A stretch of DNA of 64,000 bases, from NCBI GenBank assembly GCA_928212115.1, contig CAKMRJ010000001.1, positions 368,116,769 to 368,180,768 of the forward strand. Reading direction: 5' to 3'. The notes beneath the pieces are model-generated. The model saw only the letters and a list, made by a program, of their open reading frames with translations, made no database searches and was not told the origin of the DNA. Made by a program: the position numbers and the translations under genes. This document shows, one piece after another, positions 1 through 11,803 of the stretch (position 1 is its first letter; each line of letters starts with the position of its first letter). Source of the stretch: Lactuca virosa (lineage: Eukaryota > Streptophyta > Magnoliopsida > Asterales > Asteraceae).

Positions 1-375
1 TCAACAAGCGTGTCACTTTTCTCACCATATCAATCTCATAAACATCCAATCGTAAAGTTGACTTGTTTCCCCAGTAGTTCAGCTCGATCTCACGCTTTGT
101 TCAACAGGAGACTATTTACTGAATTGATTAAGCGACTATTTTACTTAAGGGACTAAGAAATTGAATTGATGTTTATTGATGTTAATTCAGGTTTATAAAA
201 CTGAATTTATATATGAAATATAAACATGAATTGATCATTCTTTGCTTGATTCACCAACTTGTTAGTTCTCGAAAATGTCATCTTCTTCAAGCATCAGGAG
301 CATCAGAAGTAGAATGATAGTAAGGAACGGTGGAGTTGAATTGTGCCCTTTCAAAAATGTCATATTCTTCTTGAT
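1..375. other. left edge, no gene recognised
   Basis: AT-rich sequence with no convincing reading frame. It lies just beyond the point where the adjacent Mutator-like transposase stops resembling its family, so it may be decayed or rearranged element DNA. I see no terminal inverted repeat here. Confidence 0.4.
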
Positions 376-1350
376 TCACCAAGCATCACCAACTTGTTGA
401 CCCTTTACTTGCGCTTTCAAAAAGCACCCATCTAATCCTATCACTCTTCTACATCCAACAATCCATCCTGTTTTCAATGCATGAAAGCATACATAGAATC
501 TATGGAAGTAATATTTTCCATCAGGATTAAGGTTTACACCCACTTGCACAGTACTACCAGGGTTGGATCTTTGTATTTCTGCAGCATAGTCCCAAATTCT
601 AGCATAATGATCACTAGCATTCCCTTCAATCATCACCATTGCCTTATGTTTAGCCCTGTTACATTTACTGATAGATAGGGTGATCTTGAATTTTGTCCTA
701 ATGAGTTCCCTCAATTCTTTAAGTTTAATAGATGGGTTGAAAACAATCTCCTTCACAAGATGAGAAGCAATCCACTGAGGGGATACAAGGTGTCCAAAAG
801 TAAACTTTCTTGAACATGAGTGCTTCTTTTTCATTGACTTTACTTGGACTGTTCTTTCTGTGTTCATCCATGATGCATACAAACGAAAATCACATTTTTT
901 TTGTATGTATCTCTACCACATCTAGCTACTAACCTAGTACTTTCAAGTTTCTCAAACCTTAGGGGGTACCCATGGGCCACAGCATAGTTAATAAGACAAT
1001 TTTTCAATCAAGAAAAATTTTGATATTTCTCTCCAACCTTTGGTTCCATGAGATTCCACTCTATGGTGGGATCATGGACAAAATTGGAACCACCAATGTC
1101 ATTCTCATCATCTTGTAGATGAACTAAATCATCTACATATTTATCTTTTTCGCCAAAAAACTCAGATTCATCTTCAAAAAGTTTGGTAAGAAAAGGATCT
1201 TTAACAGATTGGAATGAAACAGCTATTACCTTTTCCCTCTAATAGTCCATGGGCATGTCTGACACGAGAGTTTCATCTTCGGGATCTTCATAATCAACGT
1301 ATTTTTTTGTGTTTCTTAGTTTTCTTCTTGGCATCGTTGTTGGATGCCAT
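376..1350 (-). pseudogene. Mutator-like (MuDR/MURA) transposase, N-terminal fragment, broken
   Basis: A decayed N-terminal part of a plant MULE transposase. The longest open piece (882-376) contains the family-typical stretch GCRRVIGLDGCFLK; the Asp in GLDGCFLK is the usual first acidic catalytic position of the DDE domain. Upstream on the same strand the reading continues through CDFRLYASW and, after a frame change in an A-run near 893-900, through INYAVAHGY and LVARCGRD, both typical of the MuDR N-terminal DNA-binding region. A plausible original ATG is at 1350 (MASNND, then a Lys-rich stretch). Several stops lie between 900 and 1350. The frame degenerates straight after GLDGCFLKAQVKGQ, so the rest of the catalytic domain is missing. 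The family is clear; non-function is certain. Confidence 0.8.
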
Positions 1351-2018
1351 GGCTTTCTTCTTGAGCGATTTTAGAAAAAAGCCCTGGTTTTGCATATCGA
1401 CTTGTGTATATTGAAGAGCAACGAATGAAACCTAGTGACAAGTGTAGAAGAAAAGAAACGGAGGTATAATTGAGGGAATGGGATACGTTCGTACTTCATA
1501 CATTGATACTGGCTATTGACTTAGTCAACCGGTTATCCCTTCTAAATAACAAAGATCCTCAAAAAATATGGTCTTTTTAGGAAAAAAGTAAAACTTTTGG
1601 TTTAAATAGAAAAAAACTGTAAATTTAGGGTCTATTTTGGAAAAACCCTTTATTTAATCTCCATTTCTATAAACCTATTTTCAGTTTTACATACAATAAC
1701 GAATTAACGACTCAGACTTCAAATTTTCTAAAAAAAATAAAGGTAGGTTTGGTTCTGGAAAAAATTTCAGTTTTATATTAAAAAAAAAATTAAAATGTGT
1801 TTGGTTAATTTAGTTTTCAAAAAAAATTTTAAAAAAATGTTTTCCAAATTGTATTTAGTTACGAAAGTGATTTTAACAGTTTGCAAAACTTTTCTTAATT
1901 TATAAAATGGAAAATGAAAAATCTAAGATTTCATCCAAAGCTGTTTTCTAAATTTTTCATTAAAAGCTGAAAATAAAGTTTTAACTTAATTTTCTGAAAA
2001 ATGTTTATTAAAAAAAAT
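1351..2018. other. AT-rich intergenic DNA
   Basis: Very A/T-rich, with many homopolymer runs and no coding signal. It may be the outer part of the Mutator-like element to its left, but I could not pair a terminal inverted repeat. Confidence 0.4.
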
Positions 2019-2267
2019 AAAATTGTTAGAAAAGTCTCAATATTTTCAGGAAAGTTAAACTTTAGTCCCAAGATTTTTTTTTAACATAAAAGTCCCGATT
2101 ATTTGTAGAAACACGATAATATGTCATATCCTGTTAAAAGAAAAAAAAATGATTTTTTTGTAAACTTGAGCCAAAATAAAATAATCAAGACTTTTATGTT
2201 CAAAAAAAAAATTTGGGACTAAAGTGTAACTTTTATGAAAATATTGGGACTTTTCTGACAATTTCCC
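2019..2267. mobile_element. hairpin MITE with about 80 bp inverted arms
   Basis: The left arm (about 2019-2107: AATTGTTAGAAAAGTC, then TTTAGTCCCAAG, then ACATAAAAGTC) is the imperfect reverse complement of the right arm (about 2178-2267, ending GGGACTTTTCTGACAATTT). The whole unit can fold into one long hairpin around a roughly 70 bp centre with no coding capacity. This is the form of a miniature inverted-repeat transposable element; the superfamily is not clear because I could not fix the target duplication. Confidence 0.75.
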
Positions 2268-2458
2268 GAAAAAAAAAGTTTTCACAAGAATAGTGGCATT
2301 CATATCTCAAGAAGTTGCACATAATTAAAAAAGACAAAATTGTAAAAATTGTCCATGTGGTATGCATTTTTTTGGGGTTTTAGTCAAAACAACGACTTTT
2401 TTGGCTTCGTGGTCCTTTTGAGCTAGTTTCAATGCGGATTTGTTCCCTCGGTAAATTG

Positions 2459-3821
2459 TGTCACACCCCCGAACCAGACGGCGGAAACTTCCGATGGCTC
2501 GTGTGACTTAAATTGAAATATCATCACAATGAATATATATGAAACATAACATAAGCATCACCATGCATTAATACATTACAACCGTCATTGTTCACATCAA
2601 GTACATTGTTTACATTACATAATCCAAAACATAAATTGTTTATCGATTGACATCACACAAAAGACGTTTCAGAAACACGCTTGATAATTCTTCATTTTAA
2701 CGGTTACCTGAGAACACAAGTTATTTTGAAAACGGTCAACATATATAATGTTGGTGAGTTCATAAGCAGGTTTGATGTGAAAATGTTTTGTATTGTTTGT
2801 AAAACCCAGAAAATTTGATATTTTCTGTAACAAAAACTGTTTACGAAAAAGGTGTGATGATCCATAAGTATACATGTATATGATTTTAAAACATGTAAAA
2901 GTGAAATGTCTTTCATAATAGTTCCTTGTACTATAGTTGTTGTAAGTAGAAGTGAATAATGTTGTTCCCCGGAAACCCGATGTTTTCCGTTATAAATAGT
3001 ATGATAGTTTTGTATTATTGTATAATCACTTTGCATCGTCACAGCGTATGAATATGATTTCCCATGATTACTTAGATGGTAATGGATCTCTATGTGAGTC
3101 GTTATAACCATGCATAATAATGACTAATTCGCCTGTCTTGACATTTTATCTAATGCCGGTTTTGAATTAAGATTTTGTCACCCTAGACTGGTCGAGTTTA
3201 ACTGTAGCGAACAGCTTCGGTGTGGGGGAGTCACCCCCGTTTAGATCTATACACAAACTCTCGCTCTCCCTCCAGAAGACTCTGATTATAACTGCAGGCT
3301 ACGGCCGACATTTATTGATGCCGCCCGTTATTTCTCACTAAATCCCAATAAAATTGAATAACCTTGTTTTACAACCCAAATGATGTTTACGTGAATATGA
3401 AGTAAACCTAACAGACATAAAAGAGGACAACAGTGGTCCACTAATTATGTATGTTATTATAGACTGTCGAGTATGCTACGGACACGTTATAGCCCATTAA
3501 GCATATTATGAATGTTTAGGGTCTTATTAGCAATACAAATGGACCACTAAGGCCCAATAGCATGTTAAAGCTGATAAAGGCCCATTGGGTATGCAAATGG
3601 GTCACCGGAAGCCCAATAAACATGTGTGAATATATTGGGCCCAATAATCATGATATTGGGCCACAAAGACCCAATAGCACGAACAGAAGATTTTTGGCCC
3701 AATCATTGAATCATTTATAATTTGTCGATTTTTGGTTCGTAGTGTAGGTCTTTGTTGTATGCTAAATGTTTATTCGAAATGTTAAAAATACTTTGACGTT
3801 TGATTTATAACGAAGCTTTGG

Positions 3822-3905
<84 letters not shown>

Positions 3906-5827
3906 CATTTTTAAAAACCATGCGTTATAAACTTAATATTTTTAACCCAATAATTTAATATTTGCCTATTCAGCCCAAAAACATTTAGTTTGACCATTGC
4001 AGCCCCTTTATCTATAAAAATGGCATTTTTAGTCTCTTTTTATGAAAATTGACATTTTTGGTCCTTAGACCATTTTTCTTGACATTTTAGACCCAAACTT
4101 TATTTAAATAATAATTTTAGCCCAAAACTATTGTATTTGCCATTTCCAGCCCTTATTTGTAAAAAGTTTACACTTTTTGGCTCAAATTCCGTAAGTTTTA
4201 CAATTTTGGCCCCAAAATCAAAAACTTTGCATTTTAATCAAATTTTTGGCATCAAAGTCATTTCCATCCCCTAAAATAGTGTATTCACGTTTTAGACTCG
4301 TATTTTGATAAATTTACCACTTCAGCCCCCAAAACTCTTCATTTTTCGCAATTTTGGGCCCAAAAACCCATGAGGCCCAAATGTAAGCCCAATAAGCTAT
4401 AATTTATGTTTTTGACCCCTAGAAAAGTGTTATTTTCATAAAAGTCGGATTTTATGTAAATAATACTATTTTATCCTTATAAAACCGAAAATATCATATT
4501 TTACTCAAATCTTTGTTATTTTTGCAAAAATGACACTTATAAAGATTTTTGGCTTTGTTTTCACTTCTTAGGCCTAAAGACTCTTAGATCTTTGAATTAT
4601 GTTGTTTATTATGTTATTTGTTTATGTATCCTTCACACTTTAGCCATAGATTTCGAGATATAGCAAATAATATCATATTTTCACAACACAAACCAAAGAA
4701 ATCACATATAACAAGCATACACACATAGATCAACACATAGCACTTGTATTCTCCCCCCAAAAACAAGTAAAAACCAAAAAGAAGGGGGTATGAACTCACC
4801 TTGCTTAGTTGCTTACGGTTTTGAAGAAGAAATGGAAGAAGTTGATGAGATTCTCGGCCCTAGCAAACTTCTTGAGAGGACTTTGGCTTAGATGGATTCT
4901 AAGGAGTAGATCACGAATTTTTGCATGAGTTAGGAAGGTATTTTTGATGAAATCAAGAAGCTAAGTCATGGATCTAAGCAACAACTTACCAAAGATTTGT
5001 GATATGAGTGAAGAACCTTCTTGGAATGCTTGTAATTCTCGAAATTTTGAGGGATAAATGAAGGTGTTCTTGAGAGAATTTGGAAGTGTTTGAAAATGAA
5101 TTATGTGTGTGGGTGTGTTGATGCTCTCGGGCGAAGACAATAAGAAGATAGGGAAGAAGAGAGACGTGTGAGTTGATAGGTGCATGGGGAAGTGTAAGTC
5201 TTGCATGGATACATGATGGACAATATGGAGGTGGCACCTCCTAAGTCCACTCTTATCACAATTCTTTTCCCTTTTTTTGTTAATTGATGTTGGGCCGAGT
5301 TGGGCTTAATAAGAGAAACATGGATTAATTTGGCCCACCTCTAGCCTTGGTTCGAAATCATGAGGCACATAGAGGAGGTTTTCGGCCCATTGGGCCCTTA
5401 GGGTAGTTCACGGCCCAATTAGCATAAAAGAATGGGTTTTGTGGGCCCATTAAAGCTAATTAAATCAATTATGGCCCAATAAGGCTCATTAGAGTAATTT
5501 ATTCCTTTTTAGGCCCAATATGGCCCAAAATGTTAAATCTCATGAAGGTGGGTTGAATTAGAGCCCAATTACGGGTTCTAAGTCCAAACTAGTCAAATTG
5601 GAAACTTATTGGTCCATTAGGCCGAATAAGAAAATCCTAGTCCATATTGGACTTAAACCGGGATTTTTAGGGTTTCCAATCTTTTGTTGACCATTTGAAG
5701 TGTTTGTATAGAGTGTTTAATGAAATTTTGTTGTCATTGAATAAACATCATGCATTGTTTTCAAGTTTTGGTTACAATTTTGTCATTGTTAATGTTTACA
5801 AAGCATAGAATTTTCTTGGTTGTGACA
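2459..5827 (-). mobile_element. solo LTR of a Ty3/gypsy-type family (3.37 kb)
   Basis: Bounded by TGTCACACCCCC at 2459 and TTGTGACA ending at 5827, i.e. TG...CA ends, and flanked by an identical 5 bp duplication AATTG (2454-2458 and 5828-5832). It has no internal region, primer-binding site or polypurine tract, so it is a solo LTR left by LTR-LTR recombination. In reverse complement its ends and several internal blocks match the 3' LTR at 51065-54215 (start TGTCACAACTA/CCA, end GTTCGGGGGTGTGACA, the CTCAGGTAA and CAACATTATATATGTTG blocks). That sets its family and its minus orientation. Short frames inside are chance. Confidence 0.9.
3823..3904. repeat. (TA)n microsatellite inside the solo LTR
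   Basis: About 82 bp of uninterrupted TA dinucleotide repeat. Confidence 0.98.
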
Positions 5828-5965
5828 AATTGAAATGACTTTAATACCTTTGGGTATTTATTTTCTATTTCTAAATTCATTTTTTTAAGTTTTAATAATT
5901 ATTTATTCATTTTAATAATCAAAAAAATGAAAAGGTCATATCTCTCTCTCTCTCTCATATCTTCT

Positions 5966-6967
5966 TATTCCTCATCTTTCACCTGCAAAACATGAAGGAG
6001 AATAACAGATGTTATCCCTACCTTTCTTTTTCTAATGTTCTTCTTGATTCAAATTTCCTTCCCTCTGATGGAACCTCTCAGACTTTGCTTTGTAAGAAGC
6101 TGCTGGTAAAGATAAGCTTTAAACGGAGCTTCCTTTCTGATAATTTTTGGCATGCTTCTGCTCGTATACATACAAAAACTTGTATCTCTAAATATACCAT
6201 TACTTTCTCTCTCTAAAACTGCACTAATTTCTCTTTGTATAAAAGATATAGTTGGATTGATTTCAAGGTATGAAAGCTAGGTATCGAGGTGGATGAAATT
6301 GAAAGACAGCAACTAGTTCTCTACACGGATTGGGATATTTAGGAAGGATTGATTCAAACCCATATTGGGATTTTCAAGAATATGATAGAGTATCGTTCAG
6401 ATGAAGATTCATAATGCGGTGACCTAGATTTACAGTGACCAAATTCACCGTTAAATCTAAGGCAAATGACGAATAGGGGAATCGATGCCCCGTATCCCAC
6501 CCACCACGGTTCTGATCGAACTCCGACCATTGTTATCGTGTGGTCAATTCTGCTTGCTTCGATTTTCTCCCTTTTATAGGTTTCGGTTTTCTCCGGATTG
6601 CACTCGACTTCGACATCAAGGGGAACACGATGGCAGTGTTTAATTTGAAATCCGACAATCGGAATCGGGGTTTGTACCATTTTCGTTGCTACCTCTGGAA
6701 AATCATGTGTGAATGGACCCAAATTATTTCATATATGGGTGTATGTAAACTAAGAACTGAAAAAATCCCTTTCATCTACAATTCTCAAAAGCAATGTTTC
6801 ACGATTTCAATTTCAATGACTTCTGTTACCAACTCATTCAATGTTACCTGAATATTTAATTGATTGAAATCACACAACCATGTAGTTAAAAAAAAACTAG
6901 AAAATCGAAAGAAATCGTGCAAGAAGTGTGTGTGAACCAGAAACTAGTTCTTCATCGGGTTTCTGCC

Positions 6968-6969
<2 letters not shown>
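5966..6969. other. core of the inverted-repeat element, content unrecognised
   Basis: Roughly 1 kb between the two inverted arms. It is less AT-rich than its surroundings and has modest open frames on both strands (for example 6722-6354 minus, 6540-6851 plus). None shows a domain I recognise. It could be captured gene sequence; I see no exon structure that proves this. Confidence 0.35.

Positions 6970-7048
<79 letters not shown>
6970..7048. repeat. (AG)n microsatellite
   Basis: About 70 bp of pure AG repeat with a short imperfect tail, at the inner end of the right inverted arm. Confidence 0.98.
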
Positions 7049-7052
<4 letters not shown>

Positions 7053-7266
7053 TGCCCTTTTTTATTAATTATTAAAAGAGATAAATATATATTAAATTAA
7101 AAAAATGAAAAATAAATACATGATGGGCATTACATTCATTTTAGTTTACCGAGGGACCAAATATGCATCGAAACTAGGCCAAAAGGACCACCAATCCAAA
7201 AAAATCGAGGTTTTGACCAAACCTCAGAAAAAATGCATACCACAGGGACCATTTTTGCAGTTTTGT

Positions 7267-7786
7267 CACTAAAAAAAAATACACTAACGGTCGGAATTGG
7301 AGTGGTGGCCCAGGACCCCATCACCATATAAGTCTGCCAATGTGTACTTGGGTGGAGTTGGGGTATGTAGGATGGGGCTCGAGGAGCTAGGGGTGGGTAC
7401 GGTGGGTGATCGGTACGAGGGTATGTGTAGGTGGGTGGGGTATGTGGTGTGGGTAGGTGATGGTGTTTGGTAGGTAAGGGTGGGGTGGGTGGGTAGATGA
7501 GGTAGGTAGTGGTCAATGGTCATGGGTAAGGTTATGTGTTGGGTTTTGGGTATGGGGTGCCAGTAGGGTGGGACCGAATGTATAAGGTATGGGTGGGGTT
7601 GGATGAGTATGTTTATATATTTTAAAAAACTTTTGGAAATAGAAAAATATGAAAAACAATTATTATCATTTTTCCAAGTTATCTGTAATTTTAGAAAACG
7701 GAAAATTTTGAAAAGGTTATCAAACAAAATACATTTTCAAAAATTTTACTTTTCTTGAAAGACTTTTCTAGGAAACTAGATGTCCT
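7267..7786. other. GT-rich low-complexity stretch, no gene
   Basis: Between about 7330 and 7610 the plus strand is dominated by GGGT/GGTA steps (degenerate GGGTAGGT-like repeat). It gives long but meaningless Pro/Thr/His-rich frames on the other strand. No gene seen. Confidence 0.6.
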
Positions 7787-7788
7787 AA

Positions 7789-8163
7789 GGGCATCTCCAA
7801 CCCACCCCCAAACTCCATTTTTTCCCCTATTTCTTTCCCTATTCTTCTCCAACCCTACCTCATTTCCACCTCCATTTTTTTGGAGATATAAATTAATAAT
7901 TAATTTAAATTTATTATATATAAACATTTTATTTCTAATAATATAATTTGAATTATTTTTGTAATGAAAAAATATAGTATATATTTTTTAAATCTAATTA
8001 GTAGAGGGGTGTATTTGACAATATGTATAAGTTATAAAAATGAAATATTCTAGGAATATACTTTTTGGGGTAAAAAATAGGGTAGAAAATGGAGAAGAGT
8101 TGGAGATGAAACATTATTTATCTCATTTTTTACTCAATTTATAGGGAAAAAGTAGAGATGGTC
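7789..8163. mobile_element. MITE with GGGCATCTCC-type ends and TAA flanks
   Basis: Starts GGGCATCTCCAACCC at 7789 and ends GTAGAGATGGTC at 8163, inverted relatives of each other. A second inner pair (CCAACCCTACC...GTTGGAGATG) strengthens this. TAA stands on both sides (7786-7788, 8164-8166), as expected for PIF/Harbinger (Tourist-like) MITEs. No coding capacity; AT-rich middle. Confidence 0.65.
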
Positions 8164-8166
8164 TAA

Positions 8167-9003
8167 GAGTATGAATCACTTTTAGTGTGTATTAGGCTAA
8201 AAGATGTGTGTTTTGGCCTATCAAAATTTGGTGTTATAGGCCTCTCATAAACATTTGTTATTGTGGTCAATCTTTGCTTATGAATAAGGTGTGGTGTTAT
8301 TCTAACCTACAACCTTTTTTTTTCAAATTAAAAAATATTAACTTTTAATAAATAAAAAAAACATGAATACTAATTAAAATAAAACTTAAATTTCAATTAC
8401 CATAAAATTGAAAATTACATTAAAAAGTAAAAATAATAATAACATGAAATTAAAATTATATAAATAATATTCATCTAATATCTATTTTGAAGAAATTAAA
8501 AAAAAAACAAGGTGAGCAAGTGTACATTGAAAATAAAAAGATGGATGTTAAATGAAGAAATTAAAAGAACAATGATAGAAAGTGCACCAAATGTTGTTTG
8601 TATTATCTATTGCCGTTCACTTTTCATCTGCAAGTGTTCAGCCGCTCGGCAATAAAATGGATCAAGGGGCGGTGGCAAAAACCGCATGACATCCTACAGT
8701 CTAATAAAATTATTCTATCATTATCAATTAGAAAAAAACAGGAACAAAAAGATAGCCTGAAGGTATGAATCCCTACAGACTCTTTTTAACAACCAATAGA
8801 AAAGATCTGAATCACCGATGACAAATTTGCAACAAAAAAAACACCGGATACTAATTAACAACCAATGTAAACAAAAATTCTAAACAAAAAGAAGATGGTG
8901 AAAAAGGTCTGAATCCCTACAGGCTTAATGAAAAAGACATAGTCAACAAAGATCATACATGGTGAACATCATACTATTTGATACATTTGTTTTAAGATTT
9001 TCT
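8167..9003. other. 3' flank of the RFC3 gene, no gene seen
   Basis: AT-rich DNA downstream of the RFC3 stop. The part next to the gene probably includes its 3' untranslated region. A short phrase (GAATCCCTACAG) occurs twice, near 8768 and 8910. Nothing else recognised. Confidence 0.4.
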
Positions 9004-11803
9004 CTACTTTGCTGCAGCAACAAGTGCAGATCTAGCACGGGTGAAAGTAGAAATTACTGATCCCAGTTGCAATTTGTCATTGCACCCGAAAGTTAACCTG
9101 TATCTGTAAAATCACATAACAACCACAAAAAATGAATTCAAGAACCTAATAATAATTTGTATTGGAATTCATCTTTCACATACTGCCAACTAGTTTTTGG
9201 ACAAAAAGACTGATTTTTTTTTTACAATTTCAAGAAAGTGGAAGCACAAGACCACTTTTCGGACCAGGTTTCTCTTTTTCTTTATTAAGTGTTGGGATAA
9301 ATGAGTATGTCTGAAGGAAGTCTTGTATGAACAAATGTTGTTTCCTTCCTGGGCTGAGTAAAGTAAATGACTATTTTACCCTTCTAAATCGAACTAGTGC
9401 TGAATGAGAAATGACTATACATTTGATAACTGTTCTGCATGTAGATTCTGAAATAATGGTTCTTAATGTAAATTCTAAATGACAAATTATTAAATTTATA
9501 TGAAACTTGAAAAATAAGTAATAACTCTTCTGTTTTCTGAATGTAAACTCTAAATGAATATTTGGCAATTTAGCAAATCATAAAGTCACACATGGATTCA
9601 CTATGTAATAAATGATCAAAATGCAATTGGTATCATAAATAAATTATAACCATATAAAATACAGAAAAAATATCTGATACAAATAATGGCATACATTCTT
9701 AACACATAAATAATATAATAAAATATGTGAAATATGAAATATGTATGTACCAATATATGTGAATAAATATAAATTTACAAAAAATGAAATGCTTAAATAA
9801 TTTTTTTTTGAAAAACCGACAGAACACTCAGGGAAATCAAATGGAAAAATACCTTGATTTTCATTATTAAGTCATATTTTCTACATTAAGTCACAAAGAA
9901 ACACTATTAAGTCCATTAAATCAAAAAGAAACAACAACTTACTGGATTTTAACTAGCTTTTAATATGAGAGAACAGAAGACCAATACACTTTCATCAACA
10001 TATCCCAGTGGTTACGAATTTTGCCATTACCCATTTAGTTTAAGATAAGACTTTGTTGACTTTAGATCAAAAGTGCACAGCTGTGCCATTGATTACATAT
10101 GCATAACTAATGATTATTGGGAGTAAAATGAAACAGATGTAAAATATACATACTCGATATCAGCCAAGTCATTGATGAGCTGGACTCTAACATCTGAAGG
10201 CATCTTGATTTTAAAAACAAACCTGTCAACACAAATGTGATTTCAAGATAAGCCCACAAAACTACTGGTAGCTTCTTAACCAGATATTACAAGACTTACA
10301 TGGTTACTTCTCTTACAATGTCCACTAAAGCCAATCCTTTTGTTGCCTTGATATCAGATATTTCTGTAAAAAAGTTAAGCACCAACAAGAACAGAAAGAA
10401 GAAAAGAAAACTGAAGCCTTAAAATGAAAATAAAATATGATGGATACTTTGTAAGCTAAATGAAAATGATTCATTTAGAAGCCAGTAAGATATCTGTTCA
10501 ATGTCTTTGGGCAACGGATTGCCTGTGCAGAGGTATACAGCTTCTTCAGTTATCTGCTGTGAAGCCATATGTGTCGACTGCATGAATCAAACACATAAAC
10601 ACATTACATTACAATAATCATTATAGAAACTGTAACTCTGTAAGCTGAATCATATGGCAAGTAAGCAAAAATAAGAAACCTGCAAAATGTTCAAAGCCTT
10701 CCTCATATCACCATTGCTAAGACGTACAAGAGCTGCTAACCCATCTCCAGTCACATCAAGCCTAATTTAACAATTTATTATTATCTTGTATTATAAAGGG
10801 TTTCTTGTGAAGTGTGTGACATCATTACGAAGTCCAAAAACTTACCCTTCAGAGGTAATAACATGTTTAAGTCGCTCTGTGACATGGACAGACTCCAGAG
10901 GAGCAAATCGAAATCTTGTGCATCTTGATTGTAGTGCTGGAATGATTTTGTTGACATTATTACAGATAAGTGCAAACCTGGTGTTTTTTGTGTATCTTTC
11001 AATCACTGCATTAGAGATGTGTAGAATGGTAAGCAATAAGAAAGGAAAGTACAATTGAGTTGCTTTTAACAGTGTAGATTACCTCTTCGAAGAGCAAATT
11101 GAGCATCTTTTGTCATTGCATCCGCCTCATCCAGAAGAACCAGCTTCACCGAGGCTTTTGCACTGATAAACAACACACGAAGGAGAAGCAAAAACAAAAG
11201 AACATGAGATCAAGCAACACCCCAAAATCAACAAACAATTGACAACCAAAAGAAAGAGCAAATTTGGTGAATACGTGAACACAGAGCAAGAATTACCCAA
11301 AGGAGAAGCTCTGAGTGCTGGCAAAATCCTGTATCTGCTGCCTCACCACATCAATTCCACGTTCATCCGAAGCGTTGAGCTCCAAAACCATATTGTGCAT
11401 CTGCGTCCCGAATAGTTTTCTAGCTACGGCAAGAATCGTCGATGTCTTGCCGGTGCCCGGTGGTCCATACAGTAACAAATGAGGCATTTTGTTCTCACTC
11501 GTAAGCCTATCAACTGTTTGACAAAAAACCCCAGTGGAAAATTTTCATTACTTAAACAGTTTAAGACAAGATTGAAGCCATTAAATGAAAAGAATAAACA
11601 AGTCGCATACTGGTATCGATTATGTCACGATGAGCGGCGACGTCGGCGAGAGATTGAGGCCGGAACTTCTCGACCCATGGAGTGGCTTTGCTGTGAGCTG
11701 GTGGGGCGCCGCCGGAAGCGACTACAGCTTTGCCCTTGTTCCCGTTGGGTCCTTGAGACGGATTGGCTTCATCTATGTCCATCGGCGAAATCACTTCGGC
11801 CAT
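9004..11803 (-). CDS. RFC3: replication factor C subunit 3 (clamp-loader small subunit)
   Basis: Small AAA+ subunit of the RFC clamp loader, which opens PCNA and places it on primer-template DNA in the nucleus. Nine exons (minus): 11803-11611, 11513-11297, 11162-11083, 11005-10846, 10761-10680, 10577-10448, 10363-10300, 10222-10154, 9103-9004. All introns are GT-AG; total 1095 nt, 364 aa, close to the Arabidopsis protein. Seen: a low-complexity N-terminus, WVEKFRPQSL, Walker A GPPGTGKT (residues 81-88), Walker B LLDEAD (about 146-151), the RFC-family SRC motif in ALQSRCTRFRF (190-192), RLSNGDMRKALNILQ, and the C-terminal collar ending ARSALVAAAK. Start chosen at MAEVISPMDI; an in-frame GTG two codons upstream is not needed. 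The assignment to RFC3/RFC5 rather than RFC2/RFC4 rests on the HRDIIDT and DLADIEYRL segments. Confidence 0.97.

Larger units (their letters stand above)
2334..7266. mobile_element. inverted-repeat (foldback-like) element, split by a solo LTR
   Basis: The left arm begins ACAAAATTGTAAAAATTGTC at 2334 and runs to 2458, then continues after the inserted LTR from 5833 to about 5955. The right arm, read on the minus strand from 7266 to about 7025, repeats it: GTGGTATGCATTTTTT, GTCAAAAC, GGTCCTTTTG, CTAGTTT, TCCCTCGGTAAA and the AT-rich tail follow in the same order. Both arms end inwardly in CT/AG microsatellite. Arm length is about 250 bp; the core is about 1.05 kb without the LTR. No transposase is visible, so it is non-autonomous. 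Superfamily unknown; the target duplication is ambiguous because both flanks are A-runs. Confidence 0.65.

Noticed and set aside
4614..5237. Overlapping minus-strand frames of 60-83 codons
   Set aside because: They lie inside the solo LTR, whose boundaries and target duplication are clear; the frames are not conserved in the related LTR at 51065-54215.
7136..7727. Pro/Thr/His-rich minus-strand frames
   Set aside because: They come from a GGGT/GGTA low-complexity stretch on the plus strand; no start context or domain.
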